The notes beneath the pieces were generated by a model that was given only the letters and a program-made list of their open reading frames with translations, searched no databases and was not told the origin of the DNA. From contig NZ_CP114035.2 in the NCBI RefSeq assembly GCF_026898135.2, positions 2,831,501 through 2,895,500 of the forward strand: a stretch of DNA of 64,000 bases, in the 5' to 3' direction. The position numbers and the translations under genes are program-made. The stretch comes from Pseudomonas fortuita. GTDB lineage: Bacteria; Pseudomonadota; Gammaproteobacteria; Pseudomonadales; Pseudomonadaceae. Below are positions 16,301 to 25,986 of this stretch, in pieces. Numbering within the stretch: position 1 is the first letter of the stretch; every line of letters begins with the position of its first letter.

Positions 16301-16979
16301 GGACATCGATGTCGAAGTGGGCCGCGACAAGTTGTCGTTCAGCGGCTTTGGGCTCACTGCCAACCTGCTCGGCCACGTACATATAGGCGACAACCTCGAT
16401 ACCCGTGGCGAGCTGAGCCTGGCCGACGGCCGTTACCGTGCCTACGGCCAGCGCCTGACCATCCGCCGCGCGCGCTTGCTGTTTGCCGGCCCGATCGATC
16501 AGCCCTACCTGGACATCGAAGCCATACGCACGGTCGATGACGTGATTGCCGGTATCCGCCTGAGCGGCAGTGCCGAGCAACCCACGACCAAGGTGTTTTC
16601 GGAACCGGCCATGAGCCAGGAGCAGGCGCTGTCGTACCTCGTGCTGGGGCGGCCTCTGGGCAACGCTGGCGAGGACAACAACATGCTTGCCGAGGCAGCG
16701 TTGGGCCTGGGGCTGGCTGGCAGCGCCGGCATCACCGGCAGCCTGGCATCGAGCCTGGGCATCGACGACTTCCAGCTGGACACCGAAGGCTCGGGCAACA
16801 CCACCAGCGTGGTCGCCAGCGGCAACATCACCGAGAAGCTGAGCCTGCGTTACGGCGTGGGTGTGTTCGAACCCGCCAACACCATCGCGTTGCGTTACAA
16901 GCTGAGCAAGAAGGTGTACCTGGAAGCCGCCAGCGGGCTGGCCAGCTCACTGGACATCTTCTACAAGCGCGATTTCTGA
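13305..16979 (+). CDS. tamB: Translocation and assembly module subunit TamB
   Basis: A 1224-residue AsmA-like envelope-spanning protein. A single inner-membrane helix lies at residues about 7-29; the middle is long repetitive beta structure (many alternating L-x-L-x-G segments) that forms the lipid-conducting groove; the C-terminal DUF490/TamB domain ends in F-Y-K-R-D-F, the C-terminal Phe typical of the family, and docks on TamA. The start is GTG, embedded in the tamA stop. Length is close to that of E. coli TamB (about 1260). Confidence 0.94.
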   Translation: MKRVIKYILLGLLGVVASLGVGLGLLLGTEAGSRWTLGKVPGLEVADFQGRLAGSWQASVLRWADGGNTVEVQAPLFAWSPACLMRATLCIDQLQAQRIDMAFAPSAEPADSGPLQLPALRLPLAIELGEVKVGQLRLDGSDLLGDLQLAAHWTGTGMHIDSLHLQRDELQLDLQGDLQPEGDWPLQLQGQLQLPAVDGKAWQLALTATGELQKTLKLAGTSRGYLDATLSGQLQALAEHLPATLQIRSEAFKPAGSLPDTLQLNQLVLDAKGDLFKGYQLSGTANLPAEQSPIALALSGLVDSKGARLDALDLTASDTQRVKLQATTDWQQGLTADAQLDWQDFPWLRLYPLEAPPEVTLKRFSTQVHYRDGNYQGTFKGDLDGPAGAFSLASPFEGDLTQVKLPQLALTAGQGKAAGSVAVRFADTLAWDVDLQLSALDPAYWLAELPGTLAGPLRSKGEMKGEVLTLDAQLDLKGRLRGQPAVLKAEAQGAGQSWTLGALAIQLGDNRINGSGSLQQRLAGRIDLDLPRLGQLWPRLQGQVKGRLDVAGTLQAPQGTLTLQGQRLAQAENRLQQLDLDARLDNAQRGVIELKATGIHLGDTALGTLQANGKGDIRQQALTLALDGPQLKLDLGLDGQLSKGDWRGRLASGRIQAGGQDWRLQSPARLQRLASGQLDFGAHCWRSGQASLCGDDQRLAPEPRLRYHLKQFPLDSLAQWLPKDFAWQGLLNADINLDIPASGPKGTIVIDASGGTLRVRDKGRWVDFPYQALRVDSTLAPRRIDTRLAFRGERLGELNVNTRLDPLGKNKPLSGDFRLAGLDLSVARPFVPMVERLAGQLNGSGRLSGTLLTPQVNGNLMLSGGEVSGAELPASLEDLSLQALIAGEQVQLNGNWRSGDAGRGQLSGNLTWGQALGMDLRLQGQQLPVTVEPYATLEVAPDLTLRLIDDKLAVTGKVQVPKGKITVRELPPSTVKVSDDTVIVGHQTEEGKPPMAMAMDIDVEVGRDKLSFSGFGLTANLLGHVHIGDNLDTRGELSLADGRYRAYGQRLTIRRARLLFAGPIDQPYLDIEAIRTVDDVIAGIRLSGSAEQPTTKVFSEPAMSQEQALSYLVLGRPLGNAGEDNNMLAEAALGLGLAGSAGITGSLASSLGIDDFQLDTEGSGNTTSVVASGNITEKLSLRYGVGVFEPANTIALRYKLSKKVYLEAASGLASSLDIFYKRDF

Positions 16980-16998
16980 AGCGGTGCCGGGGCGGCCG

Positions 16999-17553
16999 TC
17001 AACGGACGGTGGCCGCCTCGATAAATTCATTGGTATCGGGTGAGGGCTGCGGATCAGGGGCACGTACCGGGACGATCAGGTTGGTGTATTCGTCTATCAG
17101 CCGGTTCAGGGCTTCCGGCGGTTCGCTGGCCTGGAACTGCATGCGGATCTGTACTTCGTCAGGGTCACGGCTTTCGCCCTGACGGCCTTGACCGCCGATG
17201 GTGACCTTGAAGCTTGCAGTCTTGTTCTCGCTTGCGGTCTGCAGTGCCTGTTGCGCTTCGGTCCCTTTAACCCGTACCGAGAGGTCGACCTGCATTCGCT
17301 CCAGGGCCAGGCCCTTGGGCGATACCAAGGCAAACAGGGGGACGCGCATGATGTGTTGCCCATCCATGGCCACCTCGACCATCTTGGCTTTCATGGGGGC
17401 GCCCAAGGCGTCGCTGTCGCACTCGAAGAACTGGTCGAACAGGTTGATGTACTGTTGTGCAATCAGGCTGTTGGTGGCGCTGGCGGCTTCTTGCAGGCCA
17501 CGGGTGATCTCACGCAGGTCAATGGAGGTCATCGGGGCAGGGGGCTTGTTCAT
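16999..17553 (-). CDS. DUF2589 domain protein A
   Basis: A 184-residue cytoplasmic-looking protein with no signal or membrane segment. The mix I-T-R-G-L-Q-E-A-A-S-A-T-N-S-L-I-A-Q-Q-Y followed by beta segments (M-R-V-P-L-F-A-L-V-S-P, V-D-L-S-V-R-V-K-G) and a late P-P-E-A-L-N-R-L-I-D-E-Y helix is the pattern of DUF2589. It shares that layout with the next gene (V-P-L-L-A-A-I...P-P-E-A-M-M-R-V-I-E-F), so the two are paralogues with different helical starts. No function is known. It lies downstream of the second DUF2589 gene with a strong hairpin between. Confidence 0.75.
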   Translation of the reverse strand: MNKPPAPMTSIDLREITRGLQEAASATNSLIAQQYINLFDQFFECDSDALGAPMKAKMVEVAMDGQHIMRVPLFALVSPKGLALERMQVDLSVRVKGTEAQQALQTASENKTASFKVTIGGQGRQGESRDPDEVQIRMQFQASEPPEALNRLIDEYTNLIVPVRAPDPQPSPDTNEFIEAATVR

Positions 17554-17578
17554 GGGTTCGACTCCTCAGGCCAGGTGT

Positions 17579-17603
17579 GCCCCCCGGCGCTGGCCAGGGG
17601 GGC
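17579..17603. terminator. Strong GC hairpin between the two DUF2589 genes
   Basis: GCCCCCC-GGC / GCC-(A)-GGGGGGC forms a ten-pair stem with a four-base loop. On the minus strand, the direction of the genes, it is not followed by a T run, so it may act as a partial terminator or mRNA stabiliser that sets different levels for the two genes. Confidence 0.5.
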
Positions 17604-17626
17604 TGTTTTGCGGGGCAGGGAGCGTC

Positions 17627-18274
17627 TCAAGCAGTACCGGTAGTTACATCGGCAGCAGGACCTTTCAAGGTATCGGCCTGGGAAATCTCGTCCTGGCTTT
17701 TCAGTTCGGCGGTTCTGACCACCGTTGGCTTGGTTGCCGCATCGGTCAGGAACTCGATCACCCTCATCATTGCTTCAGGCGGCTCCTGGCGCTTGAGCGT
17801 GGTATTGAAGGCGTAGCGGGCGCGGGTGTCGGTCTTGCGGGTTTGTGTGGACTTATGGCTGACGCTGCCTTTCACATTCAGCCTGAATGGCCCCCAGCCC
17901 AAAGAGCCGGTCAGATCGGCACTCATGTCCTTGCTGGAAGTGTCTTCCGACATCTGGTTGATGACCAGTTCGAACTCGACATTGCCTTCCTCGATGGAAA
18001 TGTTCGGGTGCGTGATGGCCGCAAGCAGCGGCACCTTCATGGTCTTGCTGACCACACCTTTGTATTCACCCTGTTCGTCGACGATGGTTTCGTCGTAGTC
18101 GAACTGGATGGCGACGGCCTTGCCGTCCTGCACGCACACCTGCATCAGGAAGTCGGCGTATGACTTGCTCGCAGTAACCTGTGCCTGGACCATGGCCTGC
18201 AGGGGACCTGCGATCATGCGATCCATTGGCAAGGCGTTGATCACGGATCCGATGAGGCTGTTGTCTATCGACAT
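17627..18274 (-). CDS. DUF2589 domain protein B
   Basis: A 215-residue paralogue of the next DUF2589 gene. It begins with an amphipathic segment (I-G-S-V-I-N-A-L-P-M-D-R-M-I-A-G-P-L-Q-A-M-V), continues with beta-rich sequence (M-K-V-P-L-L-A-A-I, V-E-F-E-L-V-I-N-Q-M) and ends with the helix P-P-E-A-M-M-R-V-I-E-F-L. A central W-G-P-F-R-L-N-V-K-G-S-V-S-H-K stretch is absent from its paralogue. Soluble, no export signal, function unknown. It follows the Mor-like gene by 63 bases. Confidence 0.75.
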   Translation of the reverse strand: MSIDNSLIGSVINALPMDRMIAGPLQAMVQAQVTASKSYADFLMQVCVQDGKAVAIQFDYDETIVDEQGEYKGVVSKTMKVPLLAAITHPNISIEEGNVEFELVINQMSEDTSSKDMSADLTGSLGWGPFRLNVKGSVSHKSTQTRKTDTRARYAFNTTLKRQEPPEAMMRVIEFLTDAATKPTVVRTAELKSQDEISQADTLKGPAADVTTGTA

Positions 18275-18337
18275 GCTTGATTGCTCTTGTTGTTGAAGGG
18301 AAAAGTGGCCACCTGTGGCGGCCTAACGGGTTGGCCG

Positions 18338-18718
18338 TCAGCGGGCGTAGTTCTCCTGACGGCGGATGTTGCCGATCTGACGCAAGCTCAGACCGTACTT
18401 GTTCGCCAGCAGGCTGCGTGAAAGGCCATCGGCGCTTTCCTTCTGGATCTGCTGGTTACGCAACTGGCGCAGAAAGTGGTCAGCCTTGGGGATTTCCAGG
18501 GCTACCCCGGCAAAGCGTTTGATCAATGCGTCGAGCGCCTCGGCTGGCAGCACGTCGGCCAGCTTGGTGCGTTCGCGGTACTTGGGGATGTATTTGGGCC
18601 TGCCGCCGTAGGCGCAGGTCAACTGGTAGGCGTTGTCGATGCCGATACAGTCGACCAGGGCCTGCAGCGAATGGGGCAGTTGGCTGATATCGATGAGGCT
18701 CAAGTCTGGTAATTCCAT
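18338..18718 (-). CDS. Mor transcription activator-like DNA-binding protein
   Basis: A 126-residue protein resembling the Mor/C family (phage Mu middle-operon regulator). The middle reads Y-Q-L-T-C-A-Y-G-G-R-P-K-Y-I-P-K, the beta-strand and Tyr-rich region of Mor, and the C-terminal helix-turn-helix is L-S-R-S-L-L-A-N-K-Y-G-L-S-L-R-Q-I-G-N-I. ATG 18718 was chosen because AAGGAG precedes it by seven bases; the open frame upstream is unlikely to be translated. It heads the DUF2589 cluster. No Mu structural genes are near, so it is a domesticated or system-specific member. Confidence 0.78.
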   Translation of the reverse strand: MELPDLSLIDISQLPHSLQALVDCIGIDNAYQLTCAYGGRPKYIPKYRERTKLADVLPAEALDALIKRFAGVALEIPKADHFLRQLRNQQIQKESADGLSRSLLANKYGLSLRQIGNIRRQENYAR

Positions 18719-18968
18719 ATGGCGCTCCTTCTGGATGGGGGGATGTGCGACCCGATCACCAGCGGCGTTATGTCGACGGTGTGAGCAAATTCTGTGTGAC
18801 AGCCACCGCGCGTCGCTAGGCGACATATGGGGTGCGGTTTGTAGCCTCGGTGAACAGGGATTGCAGGCAGCGATATCCTGCGGTGTAGGACGTGTCTTCA
18901 GCATGTGGCTGTGGCGGTTGATTACCCATAAGGGCGCTACGCTCATCGAGTGATGGGGCGGGGTACCC

Positions 18969-19427
18969 TCAGTTGCAGGGGTAACTGCTCAGCAGGCTGG
19001 CGCTGCGCAGGTAGGCCTGGGGGGAGGCGAGCATGCTTTCTGGCAGCGTCCGCCAGTCGACCACCAGGCACAAGGCATGCAGTGGCTGGCCGCCGCGCTG
19101 ACCGATGACCGTGTCGGAAAAACTGCGGCGATACAGCGCCTGGGTCTGGTGCAGCGGTTGCACATGATCGGCTTGGGCCAAGGTCAGCCGCGCCAGTTCA
19201 GGCAACAGGGCCATGGGGGCGCTGAAGTGCAGCGGCGCGCCTTGAGCCTGCAGGTAGCCGGCCTGGCGCACGCGCTGCCACAGTTGTTGCCACTGGCTGG
19301 CGCCGGCATGGCGCTCCAGGTCGCGGCCAAGCTCAAGCAGTTGCGCCGCCTTTACTTCGCGGGTGTCCAGCGCGTGAAGGGAAAGCGGGGTCAGAATCAG
19401 GGACGCGAACAGCAGGGGTTTGTACAT
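18969..19427 (-). CDS. Hypothetical exported protein
   Basis: A 152-residue protein with a clear signal peptide (M-Y-K-P-L-L-F-A-S-L-I-L...L-H-A). The mature part is helical with many Gln and Leu residues; cysteines near the end (A-L-C-L-V and Y-P-C-N at the C-terminus) could form a disulfide, consistent with a periplasmic location. I do not recognise the family. Transcribed alone; the 250-base gap on its left, up to the Mor-like gene, holds no feature I can support. Confidence 0.6.
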   Translation of the reverse strand: MYKPLLFASLILTPLSLHALDTREVKAAQLLELGRDLERHAGASQWQQLWQRVRQAGYLQAQGAPLHFSAPMALLPELARLTLAQADHVQPLHQTQALYRRSFSDTVIGQRGGQPLHALCLVVDWRTLPESMLASPQAYLRSASLLSSYPCN

Positions 19428-19577
19428 GGTGCCTCCGGCATGGGTGCTTGAAGCCCCATGCTTTCAGGCAGTCGCCACCCTACCCAGCAGGAAATGCAGC
19501 GCCGGGCCCTGTGGGCGTTGTATCATTGGCGCGGCTCGTTGCGAGCCATTTGCCCCTGATGTTGCAAGGAACTTTCG

Positions 19578-19766
19578 ATGACACACGTGCAGCGCCTTAA
19601 ATATTCCCTTCTGATCATCCTGGTGGTACTAGGCCTGATGCTGGGCCTGTCCCACCTGCAGAAGCAGGGCACGATCAGTGAGCAGACCTTTCAGATGCTG
19701 GCCATCGCCATCGCTGTGGTGGTCGTGGTGATCAACGGCATCCTGCGGCGCAAGGTCAAACCCTGA
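19578..19766 (+). CDS. Small two-helix membrane protein
   Basis: A 62-residue protein with two hydrophobic helices (about residues 10-25 and 40-55) and a basic C-terminus (R-R-K-V-K-P). An AAGGAA Shine-Dalgarno precedes the ATG. No family recognised. Small proteins of this kind are widespread in Pseudomonas core genomes. Confidence 0.6.
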   Translation: MTHVQRLKYSLLIILVVLGLMLGLSHLQKQGTISEQTFQMLAIAIAVVVVVINGILRRKVKP

Positions 19767-19774
19767 CCCCTGCG

Positions 19775-19796
19775 GGCCGGCCAAGTGTGGCCGGCC
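19775..19796. terminator. Bidirectional terminator-like hairpin
   Basis: GGCCGGCCA/TGGCCGGCC, a perfect nine-base stem with an AGTG loop, lies between two convergent genes eight bases after the stop of the small membrane protein. No T run. Confidence 0.5.
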
Positions 19797-19802
19797 ATGC
19801 GC

Positions 19803-20177
19803 TTAACGCGAGGATGCCTGCTCCAGTACGGCGCGCGCCTGGGCGTTGAGGCTATAGCACTTGTCGTTGCCCAACTCGATGACACCTTCGGTGCACAGCC
19901 GCTTTAGCACTTCACGCACGCTGAGGAACGACAGCGGTATGTCCAGTTGTTCCAGTTGTGCGTGCACGCCGCGTACGCCAATGCTGCGGCCATTGCGGTC
20001 GGCGGTGTGCAGGGCATCGATCACCTTGAGCCGGATCAGGCTGGTACGCAGACCGAAAGTACGCAGGAGCTCGCGGATCTGTTCGTTGCCGATGCGTTCT
20101 TCAGAAAAAACGTCCTGTCCGTTGGGCGCTTTGCCTGGGACGCGCCCGGCCTGGGTCGAGGGTTGCGGGTTGTACAT
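19803..20177 (-). CDS. Fur-like winged-helix regulator lacking the metal-binding domain
   Basis: A 124-residue protein. The second half (L-R-T-S-L-I-R-L-K-V-I-D-A-L, then V-H-A-Q-L-E-Q-L-D-I-P-L-S-F-L-S-V-R-E-V-L-K-R-L) aligns with the DNA-binding winged helix of Fur-family proteins, but the His/Cys-rich dimerisation and metal-binding domain is missing, and the 40-residue N-terminal tail is polar and probably disordered. Pseudomonas genomes annotate such proteins as Fe2+/Zn2+ uptake regulation protein. It is divergent from pvdQ, which hints at a link to iron acquisition; targets are unknown. Confidence 0.72.
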   Translation of the reverse strand: MYNPQPSTQAGRVPGKAPNGQDVFSEERIGNEQIRELLRTFGLRTSLIRLKVIDALHTADRNGRSIGVRGVHAQLEQLDIPLSFLSVREVLKRLCTEGVIELGNDKCYSLNAQARAVLEQASSR

Positions 20178-20313
20178 GTGAATGCTCCTTTTCGTGGACG
20201 AACCCGAAATGTGGTTGCCTCACTAACTAGGACGAATGAGAACGCAAAAACTGCAACCCACCCGTAAAAAAAATGGTGTTCTTCTTCAAGACGTTCCATT
20301 GCCCGGTAACACG

Positions 20314-20337
20314 TAAAATTTTCATCTGGCCATTCGT
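20314..20337 (+). promoter_or_regulatory. PvdS/PfrI-type iron-starvation promoter of pvdQ
   Basis: TAAAA (20314-20318), 16 bases, CGT (20335-20337) closely follows the PvdS iron-starvation box TAAAT-N16-CGT, with one change in the first element, and lies 35 bases before the chosen pvdQ start. Confidence 0.55.
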
Positions 20338-20372
20338 CTGATCGGGATAGAGCCCGAACCCGAGGAGTGCCC

Positions 20373-22679
20373 GTGTTTCCACTTTCCCATCCCATGGCGT
20401 GCGCAGGCCTGGCCGCTGCGCTGTTGGCGGTGAGCGTTGCCGTACACGCGCAGCCCGCCACTGATGCCAGCGCGCAGATTCGTCGAACCAGTTACGGGGT
20501 GCCGCATATCGTGGCCAAGGATGAGCGCGGCCTGGGCTATGGCGTCGGCTATGCCTATGCCCAGGACAACCTGTGCCTGCTGGCCAACGAGGTGCTGACC
20601 GTCAGTGGTGAGCGCTCACGCCATTTTGGTGCCAACGGCAAGACCCTGGAGCAGCGTGACAACCTGGCCAGCGACGTGTTTTTCACTTGGCTCAACAGCC
20701 CAGTGGCGGTCGATACGTTCCTGCAGGCGCAGCCGGCGCAGGTGCAAGCATTGCTGGCGGGTTACGCCAGCGGCTACAACCGGGCGCTGGCCGAGCGCCG
20801 CCGCGGGGGGCTACCCGCCGAATGCGGTAACGGTGAGTGGTTGCGACCGATCACCAGCCAGGACCTGGTCAAGCTGACCCGTCGCCTGTTGGCCGAGGGT
20901 GGCGTCGGGCAGTTCGTCGAGGCGCTGGCAGGCGCGCAACCCCCTGCACAGGCTCGCCAGCAGGCGCCGGCAGGCTTCGCCGCTGCGCTGGCGTGGCAAG
21001 CGCGCTTTGCCACGGAGCGCGGTAGTAATGCGGTGGCGGTCGGGGCACAGCGTTCGGCCAATGGCCGTGGCCTGTTGCTGGCCAACCCGCATTTCCCGTG
21101 GATGGGCGGCATGCGCTTCTACCAGATGCAGTTGACCATTCCCGGCCAGCTCGATGTGATGGGCGCGGCATTGCCGGGCCTGCCGGTGGTCAACATTGGT
21201 TTCAACAGGCACCTGGCCTGGACGCATACCGTCGACACGTCCAAACACTTCACTTTGTACCGGCTGCAGCTCGACCCCAAGGACCCGACCCGCTACCTGC
21301 TGGATGGCAAGTCGCTGCCATTGGCCCGGCAAACCATCAGCGTTGCCGTCAAGGCTGAGGATGGCAGCCTCGGTCAGGTGGAGCGGCAGGTCTACAGTTC
21401 GCAATTCGGCCCGGTGGTGCAATGGCCCGGGCGCCTGGATTGGGATGCGCATGTGGCCTACAGCTTGCGTGACGCCAACCTCGACAACACCCGGGTGCTG
21501 CAACAGTGGTACCAGATCAATCGTGCCGATAACCTGGCAGCGTTGAAAGGCTCGGTCGAGCAGTTGCAGGGTATCCCTTGGGTCAACACCCTGGCCGTGG
21601 ACCCAGGGGGGCGGGCGTTGTACCTGAACCAATCGGTGGTGCCATATGTGGATCAGCAACTGCTCGGCGCTTGCAGCACCCCGCAAGGGCAGGGGCCCGT
21701 AGTGGTGCTGGACGGCTCGCGTAGCGCCTGCCAATGGAAGATCGACGCGAACGCTGCGCAACCGGGAATCTTCCCGGCGCGACTGCTGCCGAGCCTTGAA
21801 CGCGAGGACTTCGTGCAGAACTCCAACGACCCGGCCTGGTTGGCCAACCCGGCGCAGCCGCTGACCGGCTATTCACCCTTGATCAGCCGCAGTGACCAGC
21901 CGCTGGGCATGCGCGGCCGTTTCGCCCTGCAGCGCCTGCAGGGCACGGCAAGGCTGAGCGTTGATGACTTGCAGCGCATGGTGACCGACGACGAGGTTTA
22001 CCTGGCCAGCCTGGTGCTGCCAGACCTGCTGCAATGGTGCCAGGGCGCCGCCATAGAGGTACAGGCCGTGTGCAGCAGCCTGGCTGCCTGGAATGGCAAG
22101 GCCGACCTCGACAGTGGCATTGGTCTGGTGCATTTCCAGAACCTGTTCACTGCCCTGGCCGAGCACCCGGAAAGCTGGCGTGTGGCCTTTGACCCGGCAG
22201 ACCCGCAGCACACGCCCCGTGGTCTGGCGGTGGAGCAGGCGGCCGTGCGCAAACGGGTGCATGACGCGGCACTGGCGTCGCTCAAGCAGGTGAACGACAG
22301 CGGTGTCGCGGAGGGGACGCGTTGGGGGCAGGTGCAGCAGTCGCTCGATGGCACGCCGGTACCCGGTGGTCCGCAGGCTCTGGGCGTGTACAACGCGATG
22401 TACAGTGTGCCGCACGGGCAGGGCAAGCGGTTGGTGGTCAGCGGTACCAGCTACCTGCAACTGGTCAGCTTCACCGACAAAGGGCCAGAGGCTCGTGGGT
22501 TATTGGCATTCTCCCAGTCGAGCGAAGCGGCTTCAGCCCATGCCAGTGACCAGACCAAGGCATTTGCGGCCAAGCAACTGGCGGTGATTCCGTTTACCGA
22601 GGCGCAGATCAAGGCAGACCCGGAGTACCGGGAAGTGGTGATCAGTGAGCGGGACAAAGGGGCGGTGGTTCAGCAGTAA
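20373..22679 (+). CDS. pvdQ: Acyl-homoserine lactone / pyoverdine acylase PvdQ
   Basis: A 768-residue Ntn-hydrolase precursor. It removes the myristoyl chain from the pyoverdine precursor in the periplasm and also cleaves long-chain acyl-homoserine lactones. Residues 1-26 are a signal peptide. The precursor autocleaves before Ser218 in E-R-G-S-N-A-V-A-V-G, giving alpha and beta chains; the beta Ser1 is the nucleophile, and its position equals the published P. aeruginosa Ser217 within one residue. GTG 20373 was preferred because GAGGAG lies five bases upstream; GTG 20367 would overlap that site. No pyoverdine synthetase genes are nearby, as in P. putida. Confidence 0.92.
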   Translation: MFPLSHPMACAGLAAALLAVSVAVHAQPATDASAQIRRTSYGVPHIVAKDERGLGYGVGYAYAQDNLCLLANEVLTVSGERSRHFGANGKTLEQRDNLASDVFFTWLNSPVAVDTFLQAQPAQVQALLAGYASGYNRALAERRRGGLPAECGNGEWLRPITSQDLVKLTRRLLAEGGVGQFVEALAGAQPPAQARQQAPAGFAAALAWQARFATERGSNAVAVGAQRSANGRGLLLANPHFPWMGGMRFYQMQLTIPGQLDVMGAALPGLPVVNIGFNRHLAWTHTVDTSKHFTLYRLQLDPKDPTRYLLDGKSLPLARQTISVAVKAEDGSLGQVERQVYSSQFGPVVQWPGRLDWDAHVAYSLRDANLDNTRVLQQWYQINRADNLAALKGSVEQLQGIPWVNTLAVDPGGRALYLNQSVVPYVDQQLLGACSTPQGQGPVVVLDGSRSACQWKIDANAAQPGIFPARLLPSLEREDFVQNSNDPAWLANPAQPLTGYSPLISRSDQPLGMRGRFALQRLQGTARLSVDDLQRMVTDDEVYLASLVLPDLLQWCQGAAIEVQAVCSSLAAWNGKADLDSGIGLVHFQNLFTALAEHPESWRVAFDPADPQHTPRGLAVEQAAVRKRVHDAALASLKQVNDSGVAEGTRWGQVQQSLDGTPVPGGPQALGVYNAMYSVPHGQGKRLVVSGTSYLQLVSFTDKGPEARGLLAFSQSSEAASAHASDQTKAFAAKQLAVIPFTEAQIKADPEYREVVISERDKGAVVQQ

Positions 22680-22686
22680 GGCATTC

Positions 22687-22783
22687 TGGCCTCTTCGCGG
22701 GCAAGCCCGCTCCCACAGGTACGCCACAGATTTTCATACTTGTGGTGTACCGGTGGGAGCGGGCTTGCCCGCGAAAGGGCCGG
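22687..22783. repeat. Inverted REP pair
   Basis: Units 22687-22717 (plus) and 22753-22783 (minus) carry the REP core GCGGGCAAGCCCGC plus TCCCACA and face each other between pvdQ and the convergent lpxH. They may act as a terminator or stabiliser. Confidence 0.85.
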
Positions 22784-22802
22784 TACCGCCAGTCCTGTAA
22801 TG

Positions 22803-23525
22803 TCAGGCAAACTCGAACGGCGCCAGCTGAAACCCTTGCTCATCTACTTGCAAGGCCCAGCCGCGGCGGTCCCAGTCGCCCAGCACGATGCGCCGTGCCG
22901 GTTCCCCATCAACCACCAGCTTGTGAATCGCTGGCCGGTGGGTATGGCCATGCACCAGCGTGCGCACGCCATGCGCCGCCATCACCTTGGGTACTTCCTC
23001 CGGTGTGACGTCGACAATTTCGGTGGACTTCATCCGCACTTGCGTGCTGCTTTCGCTGCGCAGTTTGCGCGCAAGCTTGTAGCGGGCTGACAGCGGCAGG
23101 TGACGCAAGACCCACAAGCTCAGCGGGTTGCGCAGCAAGCGGCGCATTTTCATGTAACCTAGGTCGCGGGTGCACAAGGTGTCGCCATGCATCAGCAGCA
23201 CCTGTTCACCGCCCAGCTCGATCACACTGGGGTCGCTCAACAACGTGCAGCCCGCAGCGTCGCAGAAAGCCTGGCCAATCAGGAAGTCACGGTTGCCATG
23301 CATCAGGAAGATGGCTGTACCGCTGTCGCTCAGCCGGCGCATGGCTTGGCAGATCGACTGCTGAAAGGGCGTCATGGCATCGTCGCCAATCCACGCTTCG
23401 AAGAAGTCGCCCAGGATGTACAACGCCTTGGCGTGGCGGGCACGGCCGTCGAGCAGATCAAGAAACGCCCGGGAAATGTCCGGGCGCTCTTCTTGCAAAT
23501 GCAGATCGGAGATCAGCAGTATCAC
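22803..23525 (-). CDS. lpxH: UDP-2,3-diacylglucosamine diphosphatase
   Basis: A 240-residue calcineurin-like phosphoesterase that makes lipid X from UDP-2,3-diacylglucosamine in lipid A synthesis at the inner-membrane surface. Metal-binding motifs in order: S-D-L-H-L (residues 6-10), [24 protein letters not shown] and V-H-G-H-T-H-R-P. Size matches the family. Its ATG overlaps the stop of ppiB by four bases, so the two are co-translated. Confidence 0.95.
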   Translation of the reverse strand: MILLISDLHLQEERPDISRAFLDLLDGRARHAKALYILGDFFEAWIGDDAMTPFQQSICQAMRRLSDSGTAIFLMHGNRDFLIGQAFCDAAGCTLLSDPSVIELGGEQVLLMHGDTLCTRDLGYMKMRRLLRNPLSLWVLRHLPLSARYKLARKLRSESSTQVRMKSTEIVDVTPEEVPKVMAAHGVRTLVHGHTHRPAIHKLVVDGEPARRIVLGDWDRRGWALQVDEQGFQLAPFEFA

Positions 23526-24025
23526 CCAATGATCTCGGCTTTCTCGATGATCACGTCTTCTTTTGGTACGTCCTGGTGGCCAGCCTTGGAACCGGTGGCG
23601 ACCTTCTCGATGGCATCAACCACTTCACGGCCTTCAATCACTTCACCGAATACCGCGTAGCCCCAGCCCTGTACGTTCTTGCCGCTGTGGTTGAGGAAGT
23701 CGTTGTCCGAGGCATTGATGAAGAACTGCGCCGAAGCAGAGTGCGGCTCCATGGTGCGAGCCATGGCGATGGTGTACTTGGCGTTTTTCAGGCCGTTGTC
23801 AGCTTCGTTCTGGATGCTGGCACGCTTGTCGCGCTTTTCGTTCATGCCTGGCTCGAAACCGCCGCCCTGAATCATGAAGCCCTTGATCACGCGGTGGAAC
23901 ACGGTGTTGGTGTAGTGGCCTGCGTTGACGTATTCGATGAAGTTGGCCACGGTAATCGGGGCTTTTTCAGCGTTCAGTTCAATGACGATGTCGCCGTGGT
24001 TGGTGGTCAGTTTGACTTTGGACAT
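23522..24025 (-). CDS. ppiB: Peptidyl-prolyl cis-trans isomerase B (cyclophilin)
   Basis: A 167-residue cytoplasmic cyclophilin. Signature residues include [13 protein letters not shown] (catalytic Arg), [17 protein letters not shown] and [10 protein letters not shown]. No signal peptide. ATG 24025 gives the standard N-terminus M-S-K-V-K-L; the open frame reaches upstream to 24124 but is not conserved. It lies divergent from glnS. Confidence 0.94.
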   Translation of the reverse strand: MSKVKLTTNHGDIVIELNAEKAPITVANFIEYVNAGHYTNTVFHRVIKGFMIQGGGFEPGMNEKRDKRASIQNEADNGLKNAKYTIAMARTMEPHSASAQFFINASDNDFLNHSGKNVQGWGYAVFGEVIEGREVVDAIEKVATGSKAGHQDVPKEDVIIEKAEIIG

Positions 24026-24273
24026 GCTGAAACTCGCTTTTTCAAGGCAATCGGGAATTAGGGTGCGCAGGGCGCCGGTTATCACCTGACGCATGTTCAG
24101 GCGATCACGACACATGGCGCGCACTGGCCATTTTGCCAGGCTGCGGCAAAAAGCCGTGATAAATCACGCCAGTTTGTCCGGGCCCGACTGTCAGCAGCTT
24201 GACTGCTTCGGCTATGATAGGCCCTTTGTTTCAATCGGCCTACCCAGGCCGGACACGTGCATTCAAGGATCCT

Positions 24274-25977
<1,704 letters not shown>

Positions 25978-25986
25978 GGAAACGCC

